Assembly: GCF_031426495.1 (NCBI RefSeq)
Contig: NZ_JANPLK010000043.1
Location: 1 to 64,000, forward strand
Direction of reading: 5' to 3'
Source of the DNA: Gemmatimonas sp.
GTDB lineage: Bacteria > Gemmatimonadota > Gemmatimonadetes > Gemmatimonadales > Gemmatimonadaceae
Length of the DNA stretch: 64,000 nucleotides
Numbering within the stretch: position 1 is the stretch's first letter; every line of letters begins with the position of its first letter. Made by a program: the position numbers and the translations under genes. Below the pieces are notes generated by a model that worked only from the letters and a program-made list of their open reading frames with translations, made no database searches and was not told the DNA's origin. Shown piece by piece: positions 8,879-16,145 of the stretch.

Positions 8879-9762
8879 TCGGCGCCGAGCTGCAGGCGAG
8901 CGAAGCGATCGACCGTGATCGAACCACCCGCGCGCTCGGCGTGGTCCTTGACCAGCGCCGCGATGGTGATGGCCGGATCGCGCACCCAGGCCTGTGGAAG
9001 CAACGTCACGTCCTTGAGGAACGCTTCGATCTTGCCCGTCGCGATCTTCTCGATCATCGCTTCCGGCTTGCCCGTCTCACGCGCCTGCTCCTCGGCAATG
9101 CGCTTCTCGCTCTCGATCTTCTCGGCAGGTACCCCGTTGCGATCGACGGCGAGCGGTGCCGACGCCGCGATGTGCTCGGCGATGAACTTGACCAGCTGCA
9201 GCGTGGACTCGTGGGCCGCGACTTCCGGCGTCGAGGCCGTCACCTGGACGAGCGTGGCCAGCTTGCCATTGTGATGGCGGTACATGCCGACCACGCCATT
9301 CTCGCCGGCATCGAAGCGCGCGACGTGCTTGACATTTACGGCTTCGCCCGTCTTCGACGACGCGATCTTCACGAACTCGGCCACCGTCTGCGACGCATCA
9401 GCCGCGAACGGCTCGCTCAGGAAGGTTTCGACATCGGCCGCGGTGGAATGCACGCGCTGCGCAACGAGCTGCGCGACGACCTTGCCGAAATCTTCGTTGC
9501 GCGCGACAAAGTCCGTCTCGCACGCGACTTCGACGAGCACGCCGGAGCGGCCGTGGTTGAAGATCTCGCCGCCGATGATGCCTTCGCTCGTGGAGCGATC
9601 GGCACGCTTCTCGGCCTTTGCAATACCCTTCTTGCGGAGGTACTCGACGGAGGCGTCCATATCGCCGCCATTCTCCTCGAGCGCCTTCTTGCAATCCATC
9701 ATGCCGGCGCCGGTGCGCTGGCGGAGTTCCGAAACAGCCTTCGCGGTGATCACCGTGGTCAT
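8875..9762 (-). CDS. tsf: Elongation factor Ts
   Basis: Nucleotide exchange factor for EF-Tu. The N-terminal UBA-like domain reads ELRQRTGAGMMDCKKAL, the family signature, followed by the core with ACETDFVARN and the C-terminal dimerisation region. Length 295 residues is normal. The gene follows rpsB after a 156-bp spacer holding a strong hairpin (9841-9867). Confidence 0.97.
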   Translation of the reverse strand: MTTVITAKAVSELRQRTGAGMMDCKKALEENGGDMDASVEYLRKKGIAKAEKRADRSTSEGIIGGEIFNHGRSGVLVEVACETDFVARNEDFGKVVAQLVAQRVHSTAADVETFLSEPFAADASQTVAEFVKIASSKTGEAVNVKHVARFDAGENGVVGMYRHHNGKLATLVQVTASTPEVAAHESTLQLVKFIAEHIAASAPLAVDRNGVPAEKIESEKRIAEEQARETGKPEAMIEKIATGKIEAFLKDVTLLPQAWVRDPAITIAALVKDHAERAGGSITVDRFARLQLGAE

Positions 9763-9840
9763 CTTCGAGCCCTGTATATGCTGAGTGTCAGTATCTGCGA
9801 TGCGATGGTACTGCGAACAATGCCGAGCTACTGCGTACGA

Positions 9841-9867
9841 ACGCCGCCGGTGTTGAGCCGGCGGCGT
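9841..9867 (-). terminator. Perfect 10-bp hairpin in the rpsB-tsf spacer (possible attenuator)
   Basis: The arms ACGCCGCCGG and CCGGCGGCGT pair perfectly around a 7-nt loop. No U-tract follows, so it may be a weak or Rho-assisted terminator, or an mRNA end-stabilising hairpin that sets the ratio of S2 to EF-Ts. Confidence 0.5.
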
Positions 9868-9918
9868 CGCGGTGCTGCAGTGGAAGCCTGATCCGGCGGT
9901 CAGGAAACAGACCGACGG

Positions 9919-10920
9919 TTACTCCTGTCCGGCCGACTCCGCTCCCGCTTCTCCGGCGTCACCAGCGGCTTCCGGGGCGGCGCCTTCAGCGGCCGTTCCC
10001 TCGGTGCCCGGCTTCAACCGTGCGGCAATGGCTTCCGGCTTGGCGCGGCGACGGCGCGGACGATTACCGGCACCACCTCCCTGGCCGCCACCCTGTCCGC
10101 CCTGCCCACCACGATCTCCACCCTGGCCACCACGATCTCCGCCACGGCCACCACGCTCACCGCGACCCGCCGGCTCCGTACCACGGTCGCTCGAGAACGT
10201 GTAGCTCTCCTGCTCTTCGTCGCTCGGACGAGCCGGCGCCTCACGGCGCGCCTCGTCGATGGTATCAGCGATCACCTTCGCGATGAGCTCGACCGAGCGG
10301 ATAGCGTCGTCGTTACCGGCGATCGGCACCGTGATCAGGTCGGGATCGGCATTGGTGTCCACGATGGCGACGATGGGCACGCCAAGCTTGTTGGCTTCGG
10401 AGACGGCAATGCGCTCCTTCTTCGAGTCGATGATGAACAGCAGCCCCGGGAGGCGGTTCATCGTCTTGATACCCGAGAGGTACTTGCCGAGCTTCTCGCG
10501 CTGACGCGACATGAGAAGCTGTTCCTTCTTCGTGTAGTTCGCGAGCGTTCCGTCTTCCGTGCCGGCCTCGAGGTCCTTGAGCTTCTTGACCTGCTTCTTG
10601 ACCGTCTGGAAGTTCGTGAGCATGCCACCGAGCCAACGCTCAGTCACGAACATGCCACCGCAGCGCTCGGCCTCGGCCTTCACGATGGCGGCGAGCTGGC
10701 GCTTGGTGCAGACGAAGAGGACGTTCTCACCGCGCAACACGACCTCGCGGACGAGCTTCTGCGCCAGTTCGATCTGGCGGAGCGTCTTCTGCAGGTCGAT
10801 GATGTGAATGCCATTGCGCTCGGCGAAAATGAACCGGCGCATCTTGGGGTTCCAACGACGGGTCTGGTGCCCGAAGTGAACGCCCGCGGCGAGCAGCTGC
10901 TCGAGGGACGGAGTCGTCAT
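9919..10920 (-). CDS. rpsB: Small-subunit ribosomal protein S2 with a long Gly/Gln/Arg-rich C-terminal tail
   Basis: Residues 1-235 are a standard S2 (GVHFGHQTRRWNPKM, FVTERWLGGMLTNF, DTNADPDLI). Around residue 236 the protein continues with a disordered tail of about 95 residues. That tail has RGG/RGGQGG-type repeats, a basic patch (RPRRRRAKPEAIAARLKPG) and an acidic Ala/Glu end. S2 is usually about 230-260 residues long, so the 333-residue length is unusual. The reading frame through the repeats is continuous and shows no frameshift signature. A structured leader (10966-11011) precedes the gene. Confidence 0.95.
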   Translation of the reverse strand: MTTPSLEQLLAAGVHFGHQTRRWNPKMRRFIFAERNGIHIIDLQKTLRQIELAQKLVREVVLRGENVLFVCTKRQLAAIVKAEAERCGGMFVTERWLGGMLTNFQTVKKQVKKLKDLEAGTEDGTLANYTKKEQLLMSRQREKLGKYLSGIKTMNRLPGLLFIIDSKKERIAVSEANKLGVPIVAIVDTNADPDLITVPIAGNDDAIRSVELIAKVIADTIDEARREAPARPSDEEQESYTFSSDRGTEPAGRGERGGRGGDRGGQGGDRGGQGGQGGGQGGGAGNRPRRRRAKPEAIAARLKPGTEGTAAEGAAPEAAGDAGEAGAESAGQE

Positions 10921-10965
10921 GTGAAGCGTGTTTTTAGGTTTTGGAATTCGTCCGCTGTCGTCACC

Positions 10966-11011
10966 GTCGGCTGCGACCGGCTCCAGAAGGAGCTCGGTAC
11001 CCGCAGCCGAC
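10966..11011 (-). ncRNA. Structured leader hairpin between rpsI and rpsB
   Basis: The outer arms GTCGGCTGCG and CGCAGCCGAC pair perfectly. Inside, GCTCC and GGAGC pair around a TTCT loop, with ACCG/CGGT extending that stem. It lies about 45-95 nt upstream of the rpsB start and about 48 nt after rpsI. It has no U-tract, so it may be an S2-responsive leader or an mRNA-processing element rather than a terminator. The function is inferred. Confidence 0.4.
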
Positions 11012-11058
11012 TCGGACAGCGTGAGAGATACGCAAGACGACGCGGCGAACCGCGTGGA

Positions 11059-11448
11059 CTAGCGCTTGGAGAACTGGAACCGCTTACGGGCGCCAGCGCG
11101 GCCCGGCTTCTTACGCTCGACTTCACGCGCATCACGCGTCATGAGGCCGTATTCGCGAAGCTTCTTCTTGTTGCTCTCGTCGATCTTGACGAGGGCACGG
11201 GCGATCGCGAGACGCACGGCACCGGCCTGACCAGCCACGCCACCACCGTCGAGGACGGCCTTGATGTCGTACTTGCCAAGCGTGTCGGTCAGCGTGAACG
11301 GCTGCTGAATCGCGGAGACGAGCGTCGGACGCGGGAAGTATTCACCCAGCGTACGGCCGTTGACGTCCCACTTGCCCGAACCCGGCGTCATGTACATGCG
11401 GCACACCGCACGCTTCCGACGACCGATGGTTTGAATCTGCTCTGACAT
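11059..11448 (-). CDS. rpsI: Small-subunit ribosomal protein S9
   Basis: 129 residues. The N-terminal IGRRKRAVCRMYMTPGSG and the C-terminal GARKRFQFSKR, whose basic end reaches the P-site tRNA, are diagnostic. The ATG overlaps the rplM stop (TAATG), so the two genes are coupled. Confidence 0.97.
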   Translation of the reverse strand: MSEQIQTIGRRKRAVCRMYMTPGSGKWDVNGRTLGEYFPRPTLVSAIQQPFTLTDTLGKYDIKAVLDGGGVAGQAGAVRLAIARALVKIDESNKKKLREYGLMTRDAREVERKKPGRAGARKRFQFSKR

Positions 11449-11897
11449 TACTTAGCCTCGGCGGAGGAGAACGAAAGCGCCGTCGGCGTCTGCGCGACGT
11501 GTGTATGCTCGGCACCCGCGAACACGCGCAACTTGCGACGCAGTACCTGACGGCCCAGCGCCGTCTTCGGGAGCATGCCGTACACGGCCTTCTCGATCAC
11601 GCGCTCCGGATGCTTCGCCAACACCGAGGCAAAGGGCGTGTGCTTCTCGTGGCCCATGTAGCCGGTGTGGCTGAAGTAGGTCTTCTGCTCGGCCTTGCGG
11701 CCGGTCACCTGTACCTTCGACGCATTGATCACGATGACGAAGTCACCCGTGTCCATATGCGGCGTGTACATGGGCTTATGCTTGCCGCGGATGATCTTCG
11801 CGACTTCCGACGCGAGACGGCCCAGGACCATTCCTTCCGCGTCGACGATGTACCACCGACGGTCGATATCCTTCGGGGTCGCGCTGTAGGTCTTCAT
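11448..11897 (-). CDS. rplM: Large-subunit ribosomal protein L13
   Basis: 149 residues, normal length is about 142-150. WYIVDAEGMVLGRLASEVA, GDFVIVINASKVQVTG and GMLPKTALGRQVLRRKL are the family blocks. First gene of the rplM-rpsI pair, with a strong sigma70-type promoter about 140 bp upstream (12034-12062). Confidence 0.97.
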   Translation of the reverse strand: MKTYSATPKDIDRRWYIVDAEGMVLGRLASEVAKIIRGKHKPMYTPHMDTGDFVIVINASKVQVTGRKAEQKTYFSHTGYMGHEKHTPFASVLAKHPERVIEKAVYGMLPKTALGRQVLRRKLRVFAGAEHTHVAQTPTALSFSSAEAK

Positions 11898-12033
11898 GCT
11901 AACGTGATCCGTGCGTGATTCGGAGACGCCACCAGAGGCGCTCAGAAAGAGATAAAGGAACTACGAAGGGAAAACAGGCACTGCTGATCGCACTACTGAA
12001 CGCCAAATCGCCCGGAAAACGGGACAGACCCGT

Positions 12034-12062
12034 AGGTTACTCAGCTTTGAAGTCTGTGTCAA
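12034..12062 (-). promoter_or_regulatory. Sigma70-type promoter for rplM-rpsI
   Basis: On the minus strand TTGACA (12057-12062) is separated by 17 nt from TAACCT (12034-12039). It points at rplM, leaving a leader of about 130 nt. The bases just downstream of the -10 are GC-rich (ACGGGTC), as is common at stringently controlled ribosomal promoters. The rest of 11898-12199, the rplM/mscL divergent region, holds nothing else recognised. Confidence 0.65.
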
Positions 12063-12199
12063 TCCGAGGGTTGGGGGTCGTTTCGGCTTCGCTCCACCCG
12101 AATTCCAATGCTCGAGTTCGCTTGCCGGTTCGGTAGTCCAGCAGCCAGACTGTGCCTTGGCGGGCGACGAGCCCCCAATACCCCCCTCCAGGAGTGTGC

Positions 12200-12556
12200 A
12201 TGTCGATGACATCGGAGTTCAAGGAATTCGCCATGAAAGGCAGCGTCATGGACCTGGCGATCGGCGTCGTCATCGGCGGCGCCTTCCAGAAGATCGTCGA
12301 TAGCCTGGTCAACGACATCATCATGCCTATTGTGGGCCTGGCGACCGGCGGCGTCGACTTCTCCAACCGCTTCCTGGCGCTGCAAGGCGGCCCCTTCACC
12401 ACTCTCGAGGAGGCCAAGAAGGCGGGCGTCGCCACCCTGAACTATGGCCTGTTCATCAACCAGATCCTGACGTTCGTGATCGTCGCCTTCACCCTGTTCA
12501 TGGTGATCAAGGGCGTGAACCGGATGCGCCGGAACGCGCCGCCCGCTACGGTCTGA
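12200..12556 (+). CDS. mscL: Large-conductance mechanosensitive channel
   Basis: 118 residues with two membrane helices. It opens under membrane tension to release solutes during osmotic downshock. FAMKGSVMDLAIGVVIGGAF is the conserved N-terminal helix plus TM1, followed by VDSLVNDIIMPIVG, and TM2 reads FINQILTFVIVAFTLFMVI. The ATG at 12200 follows an AGGAG ribosome-binding site by about 7 nt. It stands alone on the plus strand, convergent with the BCCP gene. Confidence 0.96.
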   Translation: MSMTSEFKEFAMKGSVMDLAIGVVIGGAFQKIVDSLVNDIIMPIVGLATGGVDFSNRFLALQGGPFTTLEEAKKAGVATLNYGLFINQILTFVIVAFTLFMVIKGVNRMRRNAPPATV

Positions 12557-12587
12557 TGCCCGATCGGGGCCGATTTCGACCGCCGGC

Positions 12588-13103
12588 TTACGCCGACGGG
12601 ATCGGCCCCAGCTCCACCAACAACGCGCCCTTGTCGACGGCCTGTCCCGGCACGGCCCGCACGGCCATGACCACCCCGGCCACCGACGCCCGCAGCTCGT
12701 TCTCCATTTTCATGGCTTCGACCACCACCAGCCCCTGCCCGGCGCTGACGGTGTCGCCCACGGCCACCGACACGCGCACCACGAGCCCTGGCATGGGTGC
12801 CATCAGCGGTGCCGGCCCACTGGCCTCCGCCGCCGCGGCGGTCAGATCGCGGATCGATCGCATCCGTTCATCAAGCGCTTCCGCGTCCACGCGCTGACCG
12901 TCCAAATCGAGCGTCCAGCGCCCCTTGGACGACCCACGCCGCGCGACCAACCGATGCACCTGCTCGCCAATGCGCAGCAGCCGTACCGGCGTCCCCTCGA
13001 TTGAGGAGAGCGATGCGGCCACTCGCTCGCCATCCACCTCCGCGTGCGCGCCATCAAGATCCACGATCACGCGCTCGCCATTCACATCCACGATGTACTT
13101 CAT
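12588..13103 (-). CDS. Biotin carboxyl carrier protein of an acyl-CoA carboxylase
   Basis: 171 residues. The C-terminal lipoyl/biotinyl domain contains EAMKMENELRA, whose Lys is the biotinylation site. The N-terminal 95 residues (YIVDVNGERVIVDLDG) form a beta-rich module common in BCCPs of propionyl- or methylcrotonyl-type carboxylases. The ATG overlaps the rlmD-like stop (ATGA). It is the last gene of a unit with a carboxyltransferase (16146-17702) and a biotin carboxylase (14584-16137). Confidence 0.9.
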   Translation of the reverse strand: MKYIVDVNGERVIVDLDGAHAEVDGERVAASLSSIEGTPVRLLRIGEQVHRLVARRGSSKGRWTLDLDGQRVDAEALDERMRSIRDLTAAAAEASGPAPLMAPMPGLVVRVSVAVGDTVSAGQGLVVVEAMKMENELRASVAGVVMAVRAVPGQAVDKGALLVELGPIPSA

Positions 13104-14587
13104 GCCGTTGTCTCCGGGCGCAGGACGCACACCGTCTCGACGTGCGCGGTCTGCGGGAACATGTCGAAACAGCGCACCGCGTCGATGCGCCAGCCCGGCA
13201 CGCGCGCGAGATCTCGCGCCAGCGTAGCCGGGTCACAACTCACATACACGATGCCGCGCACGCCGCGGCTCGACGCCTGCTCCAGCAACGACGTGACACC
13301 CACCGCCACTCCGGCGCGCGGCGGATTGAGCACGACGACATCGGCCGGCAGCGCCGCAGACAGCGCTGATTCCACGAGCGCCGTGATCACCTGTACACGA
13401 TCGGTCAGCCCTGCCTCGTCCACACGCCGCCGCGTGGCGGCCGTGCCCGACGCATCCGCTTCAATCGACACGACCTGCGCGCCATCGCGGGCGAACCGCT
13501 CGGTCAGTTCGCCGCTGCCCGCATACGCATCGACCACCCGCTTGGGCGAAAACGACTGCACCGACGCGTAGACGAAATCGCGCAGTGCCGTGGCCACCGT
13601 CGAGTTCACCTGCGCGAAGGCCAGGGCTTCGCGCGCGTCCGGCACGTAGCGTCCGGCCTCGGCGGCCTCGTCGAGCGCTGCGTTCCCGTCCGACGTGGCC
13701 GACTCCACCTGCAACGCAGCGCCGAGCATTGCGACGTCGGTGTTCACGTCTCCAGCCAATCCCACCGGTTCACCGCCGCGGGGCAGCCACCACACCGCCC
13801 GGACCGGCGCCGACGCGCGCAGCAGTGCCGCGGCCCACTCGGCCGCACCGCTCCACGCCTCACCGCCCTGCACGACGACGGCGACGGTTTCCTGCCCGGA
13901 CTCGGCCGACAACAGTCGAAACGATACACGAAGAAATCGATCCGTCGGCATTCCATGCAGTCGCTCACGCATGTCGCGCCAACATTGCACGAGCACCGGA
14001 TTCGCGATCGGGCACTCCTGGAGATTGAAGACGCGTGCGGCATCGTCGTGCGGATGCAACCCGCCGGTCCAGCCTCGACCGCGCGGCAAGAGCATCAGCG
14101 TCAAGCGTCCTCGATAGCCCCAGGATTCACCGGTGATCAGCTCGGGCAGTTCGATCGTGCGCTTCCCGATCCGGGAGAGCGCGTCCTGCACGATGTGGCG
14201 ACGCGCGTCACGCTGCGCCTCGTCATCAAGATGCTGCAACTGGCATCCCCCGCACCGGTCACGCTCGTAGTGCGCACAGCGCGCGTCGACACGATGCGCT
14301 GACGGCGCCACGATCTGCAGCACGCGGCCGCGACCGTGCCGTGCATGCGCGACGTACGCCACCTGCGCGACGTCACCCGGCGCGGTGCGCGGCACGAAAC
14401 ACGCCAATCCGTTTGCCCGGCCGACCCCATCGCCCCCCTTGGCGATCCGGTCGATGGTCAGGGTGGCGATCTCCTCCACGGCCGGCTTCTCCGACACACG
14501 GCGTGCGCCGTGCCACGAGGAGCCCGGGCGCGACGCGCCAGATTGCGACCCGCGCCCAGCGCGACGATCTGGTCGTTCTTTCTTCAC
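13100..14587 (-). CDS. rlmD: 23S rRNA (uracil-5)-methyltransferase, RumA/RlmD family
   Basis: 495 residues: a TRAM domain near residues 35-95, a 4Fe-4S cluster motif CAHYERDRCGGCQ, and a SAM-dependent methyltransferase domain with DAYAGSGELTERFA. The catalytic Cys is in YVSCDPATLARDL. It starts with GTG overlapping the biotin carboxylase stop (GTGA). RumA, RumB (RlmC) and related RNA methyltransferases look alike, so the modified position (U1939 or U747) is not certain. Its place inside a carboxylase operon is odd. Confidence 0.88.
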   Translation of the reverse strand: MKKERPDRRAGRGSQSGASRPGSSWHGARRVSEKPAVEEIATLTIDRIAKGGDGVGRANGLACFVPRTAPGDVAQVAYVAHARHGRGRVLQIVAPSAHRVDARCAHYERDRCGGCQLQHLDDEAQRDARRHIVQDALSRIGKRTIELPELITGESWGYRGRLTLMLLPRGRGWTGGLHPHDDAARVFNLQECPIANPVLVQCWRDMRERLHGMPTDRFLRVSFRLLSAESGQETVAVVVQGGEAWSGAAEWAAALLRASAPVRAVWWLPRGGEPVGLAGDVNTDVAMLGAALQVESATSDGNAALDEAAEAGRYVPDAREALAFAQVNSTVATALRDFVYASVQSFSPKRVVDAYAGSGELTERFARDGAQVVSIEADASGTAATRRRVDEAGLTDRVQVITALVESALSAALPADVVVLNPPRAGVAVGVTSLLEQASSRGVRGIVYVSCDPATLARDLARVPGWRIDAVRCFDMFPQTAHVETVCVLRPETTA

Positions 14588-16137
14588 GAGGACCGCAGCG
14601 ATTCACGCCGCGCGACGTCGCGCCAGGACGGCCCGCGAGGCGGATCGCGATCCGCCTCGAGGGCTGCGGACGAGGCATCACGTGTCGCGGCCGTCGCGGC
14701 CGTACCGCTGCCCGCCCGGCGTTCTTCATGCGCGACCAAGGCCGCCGCAATCGCTGCGAGTCGGATCGATTCCCGATCCGTGGCTGGCGCCGTCAGCACG
14801 GGCAGGTTCTGTTCGAGCCATTGAATACTGATATCGCCACGTTGGAAATCCGGATGATCCATTACGCGCAGATGAAAGCTGCGTGACGTCTCGACGCCAT
14901 CGATCGTGAGTTCGCGCAACGCGCGTCGCATGCGTGAGATGGCGAGTGCGCGCGTCGGCGCGTGCACGATCAGCTTCGCCAGCATCGGATCGTAGTGAAG
15001 GCCAATCTCACTGCCCGACTCGATGCCGCCGTCCCACCGCACTCCGGGGCCGGTCGGCAGATGCAGGTACTCGATGCGGCCGGTGCTGGGCAGAAAGCCG
15101 TTTGACGGATCCTCACTCGTGATCCGACATTCCATGGCCCAGCCGCGCGGCGCAAAGTCCTTTTGCGCGAACGGCAGCGCCTCGCCGGCGGCCACGCGAA
15201 TCTGCCACTGCACCAGATCAAGCCCCATCACGAGTTCCGTCACGGGATGCTCGACCTGAATGCGCGTATTCATCTCGAGGAAGTAGTACTGCCCATCCTT
15301 GTCGAGCAGGAACTCGCACGTACCGGCATTCACGTAGCCGGCCGCGCGCGCCGCCGCCACGGCCGTCGCACCCATCCGCGCGCGAAGCTCGGGCGACACG
15401 GCGACACTGGGTGCTTCTTCGATCATCTTTTGGTGACGACGCTGCACCGAGCATTCCCGCTCGCCGAGATGGAGGACGTTGCCGTGCGTGTCGGCCAGTA
15501 TCTGAATCTCGACGTGGCGCGGGCCTTCGATGTACTTCTCGATGTACACGGCATCGTCACCGAACGCGTTCTGCGCTTCGCGCTTGGCTGACGCGAGCGC
15601 GTCGGCCAGTTCGGAAGCCGCGCGTACAATGCGCATGCCTTTGCCACCGCCACCAGCGGCGGCCTTGAGCAGTACCGGGAATCCGAACGTTTCGGCAATG
15701 GCGATGGCTTCGTCGGCGTCGCGCACGCTTTCCGTCGTGCCCGGCACGACCGGCACGCCGGCCGAGATCACCAGCTGACGCGCCGCGGTCTTCGATCCCA
15801 TCGCGTCAATCGCTTCGGCCGGTGGTCCGATGAATACGAGGCCGGCGTCGCGCACCGCCCGCGCGAACCACGCCCGTTCGGAGAGGAAGCCGTACCCAGG
15901 ATGAATCGCCTGCGCGCCGCTGCGAAGCGCAACCTCGATAAGTCGCTCGCCGACCAGATAGCTCTGACTCGACGGCGGCGGACCAACGAGCACGGCCTCA
16001 TCGGCCTCGCGCACGTGCGGCGCGCGGGCATCGGCTTCGGAATACACCGCGACCGTCTGCACGCCGAGTTCCTGACAGGCGCGGATCACGCGCAGCGCAA
16101 TCTCTCCGCGATTGGCCACCAGCACTTTGCTGAACAT
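14584..16137 (-). CDS. accC: Biotin carboxylase subunit of an acyl-CoA/acetyl-CoA carboxylase
   Basis: 517 residues. It carboxylates biotin on BCCP using ATP and bicarbonate. FSKVLVANRGEIALRVIRA begins the biotin carboxylase N-domain, GGGGKGMRIV is the ATP-grasp loop, and EMNTRIQVEHPVTE is the catalytic block. The ATG at 16137 fits the family start (MFSKVLVANR); a GTG at 16149 overlapping the upstream stop would add four residues. The last 50 residues form a charged, Ala-rich extension beyond the usual 450-residue core. The BCCP is a separate protein two genes downstream. Confidence 0.92.
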   Translation of the reverse strand: MFSKVLVANRGEIALRVIRACQELGVQTVAVYSEADARAPHVREADEAVLVGPPPSSQSYLVGERLIEVALRSGAQAIHPGYGFLSERAWFARAVRDAGLVFIGPPAEAIDAMGSKTAARQLVISAGVPVVPGTTESVRDADEAIAIAETFGFPVLLKAAAGGGGKGMRIVRAASELADALASAKREAQNAFGDDAVYIEKYIEGPRHVEIQILADTHGNVLHLGERECSVQRRHQKMIEEAPSVAVSPELRARMGATAVAAARAAGYVNAGTCEFLLDKDGQYYFLEMNTRIQVEHPVTELVMGLDLVQWQIRVAAGEALPFAQKDFAPRGWAMECRITSEDPSNGFLPSTGRIEYLHLPTGPGVRWDGGIESGSEIGLHYDPMLAKLIVHAPTRALAISRMRRALRELTIDGVETSRSFHLRVMDHPDFQRGDISIQWLEQNLPVLTAPATDRESIRLAAIAAALVAHEERRAGSGTAATAATRDASSAALEADRDPPRGPSWRDVARRESLRSS

Positions 16138-16145
16138 CGGCGGCC

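Noticed and set aside
10060..10170. Tandem-like CCACCACGATCTCC repeats that resemble a short repeat array
   Set aside because: They encode the Gly/Arg/Gln tail of S2 in frame; there are no unique spacers, so it is not a CRISPR.
12034..12130. A tRNA-like look of the sequence upstream of rplM
   Set aside because: No acceptor stem or anticodon arm can be built; the region holds a promoter instead.
12063..12199. A protein-like tail (GLVARQGTVWLLDYRTGK) on the minus strand within the rplM-mscL gap
   Set aside because: It has no start, no domain and overlaps the mscL start region; likely a chance open frame.
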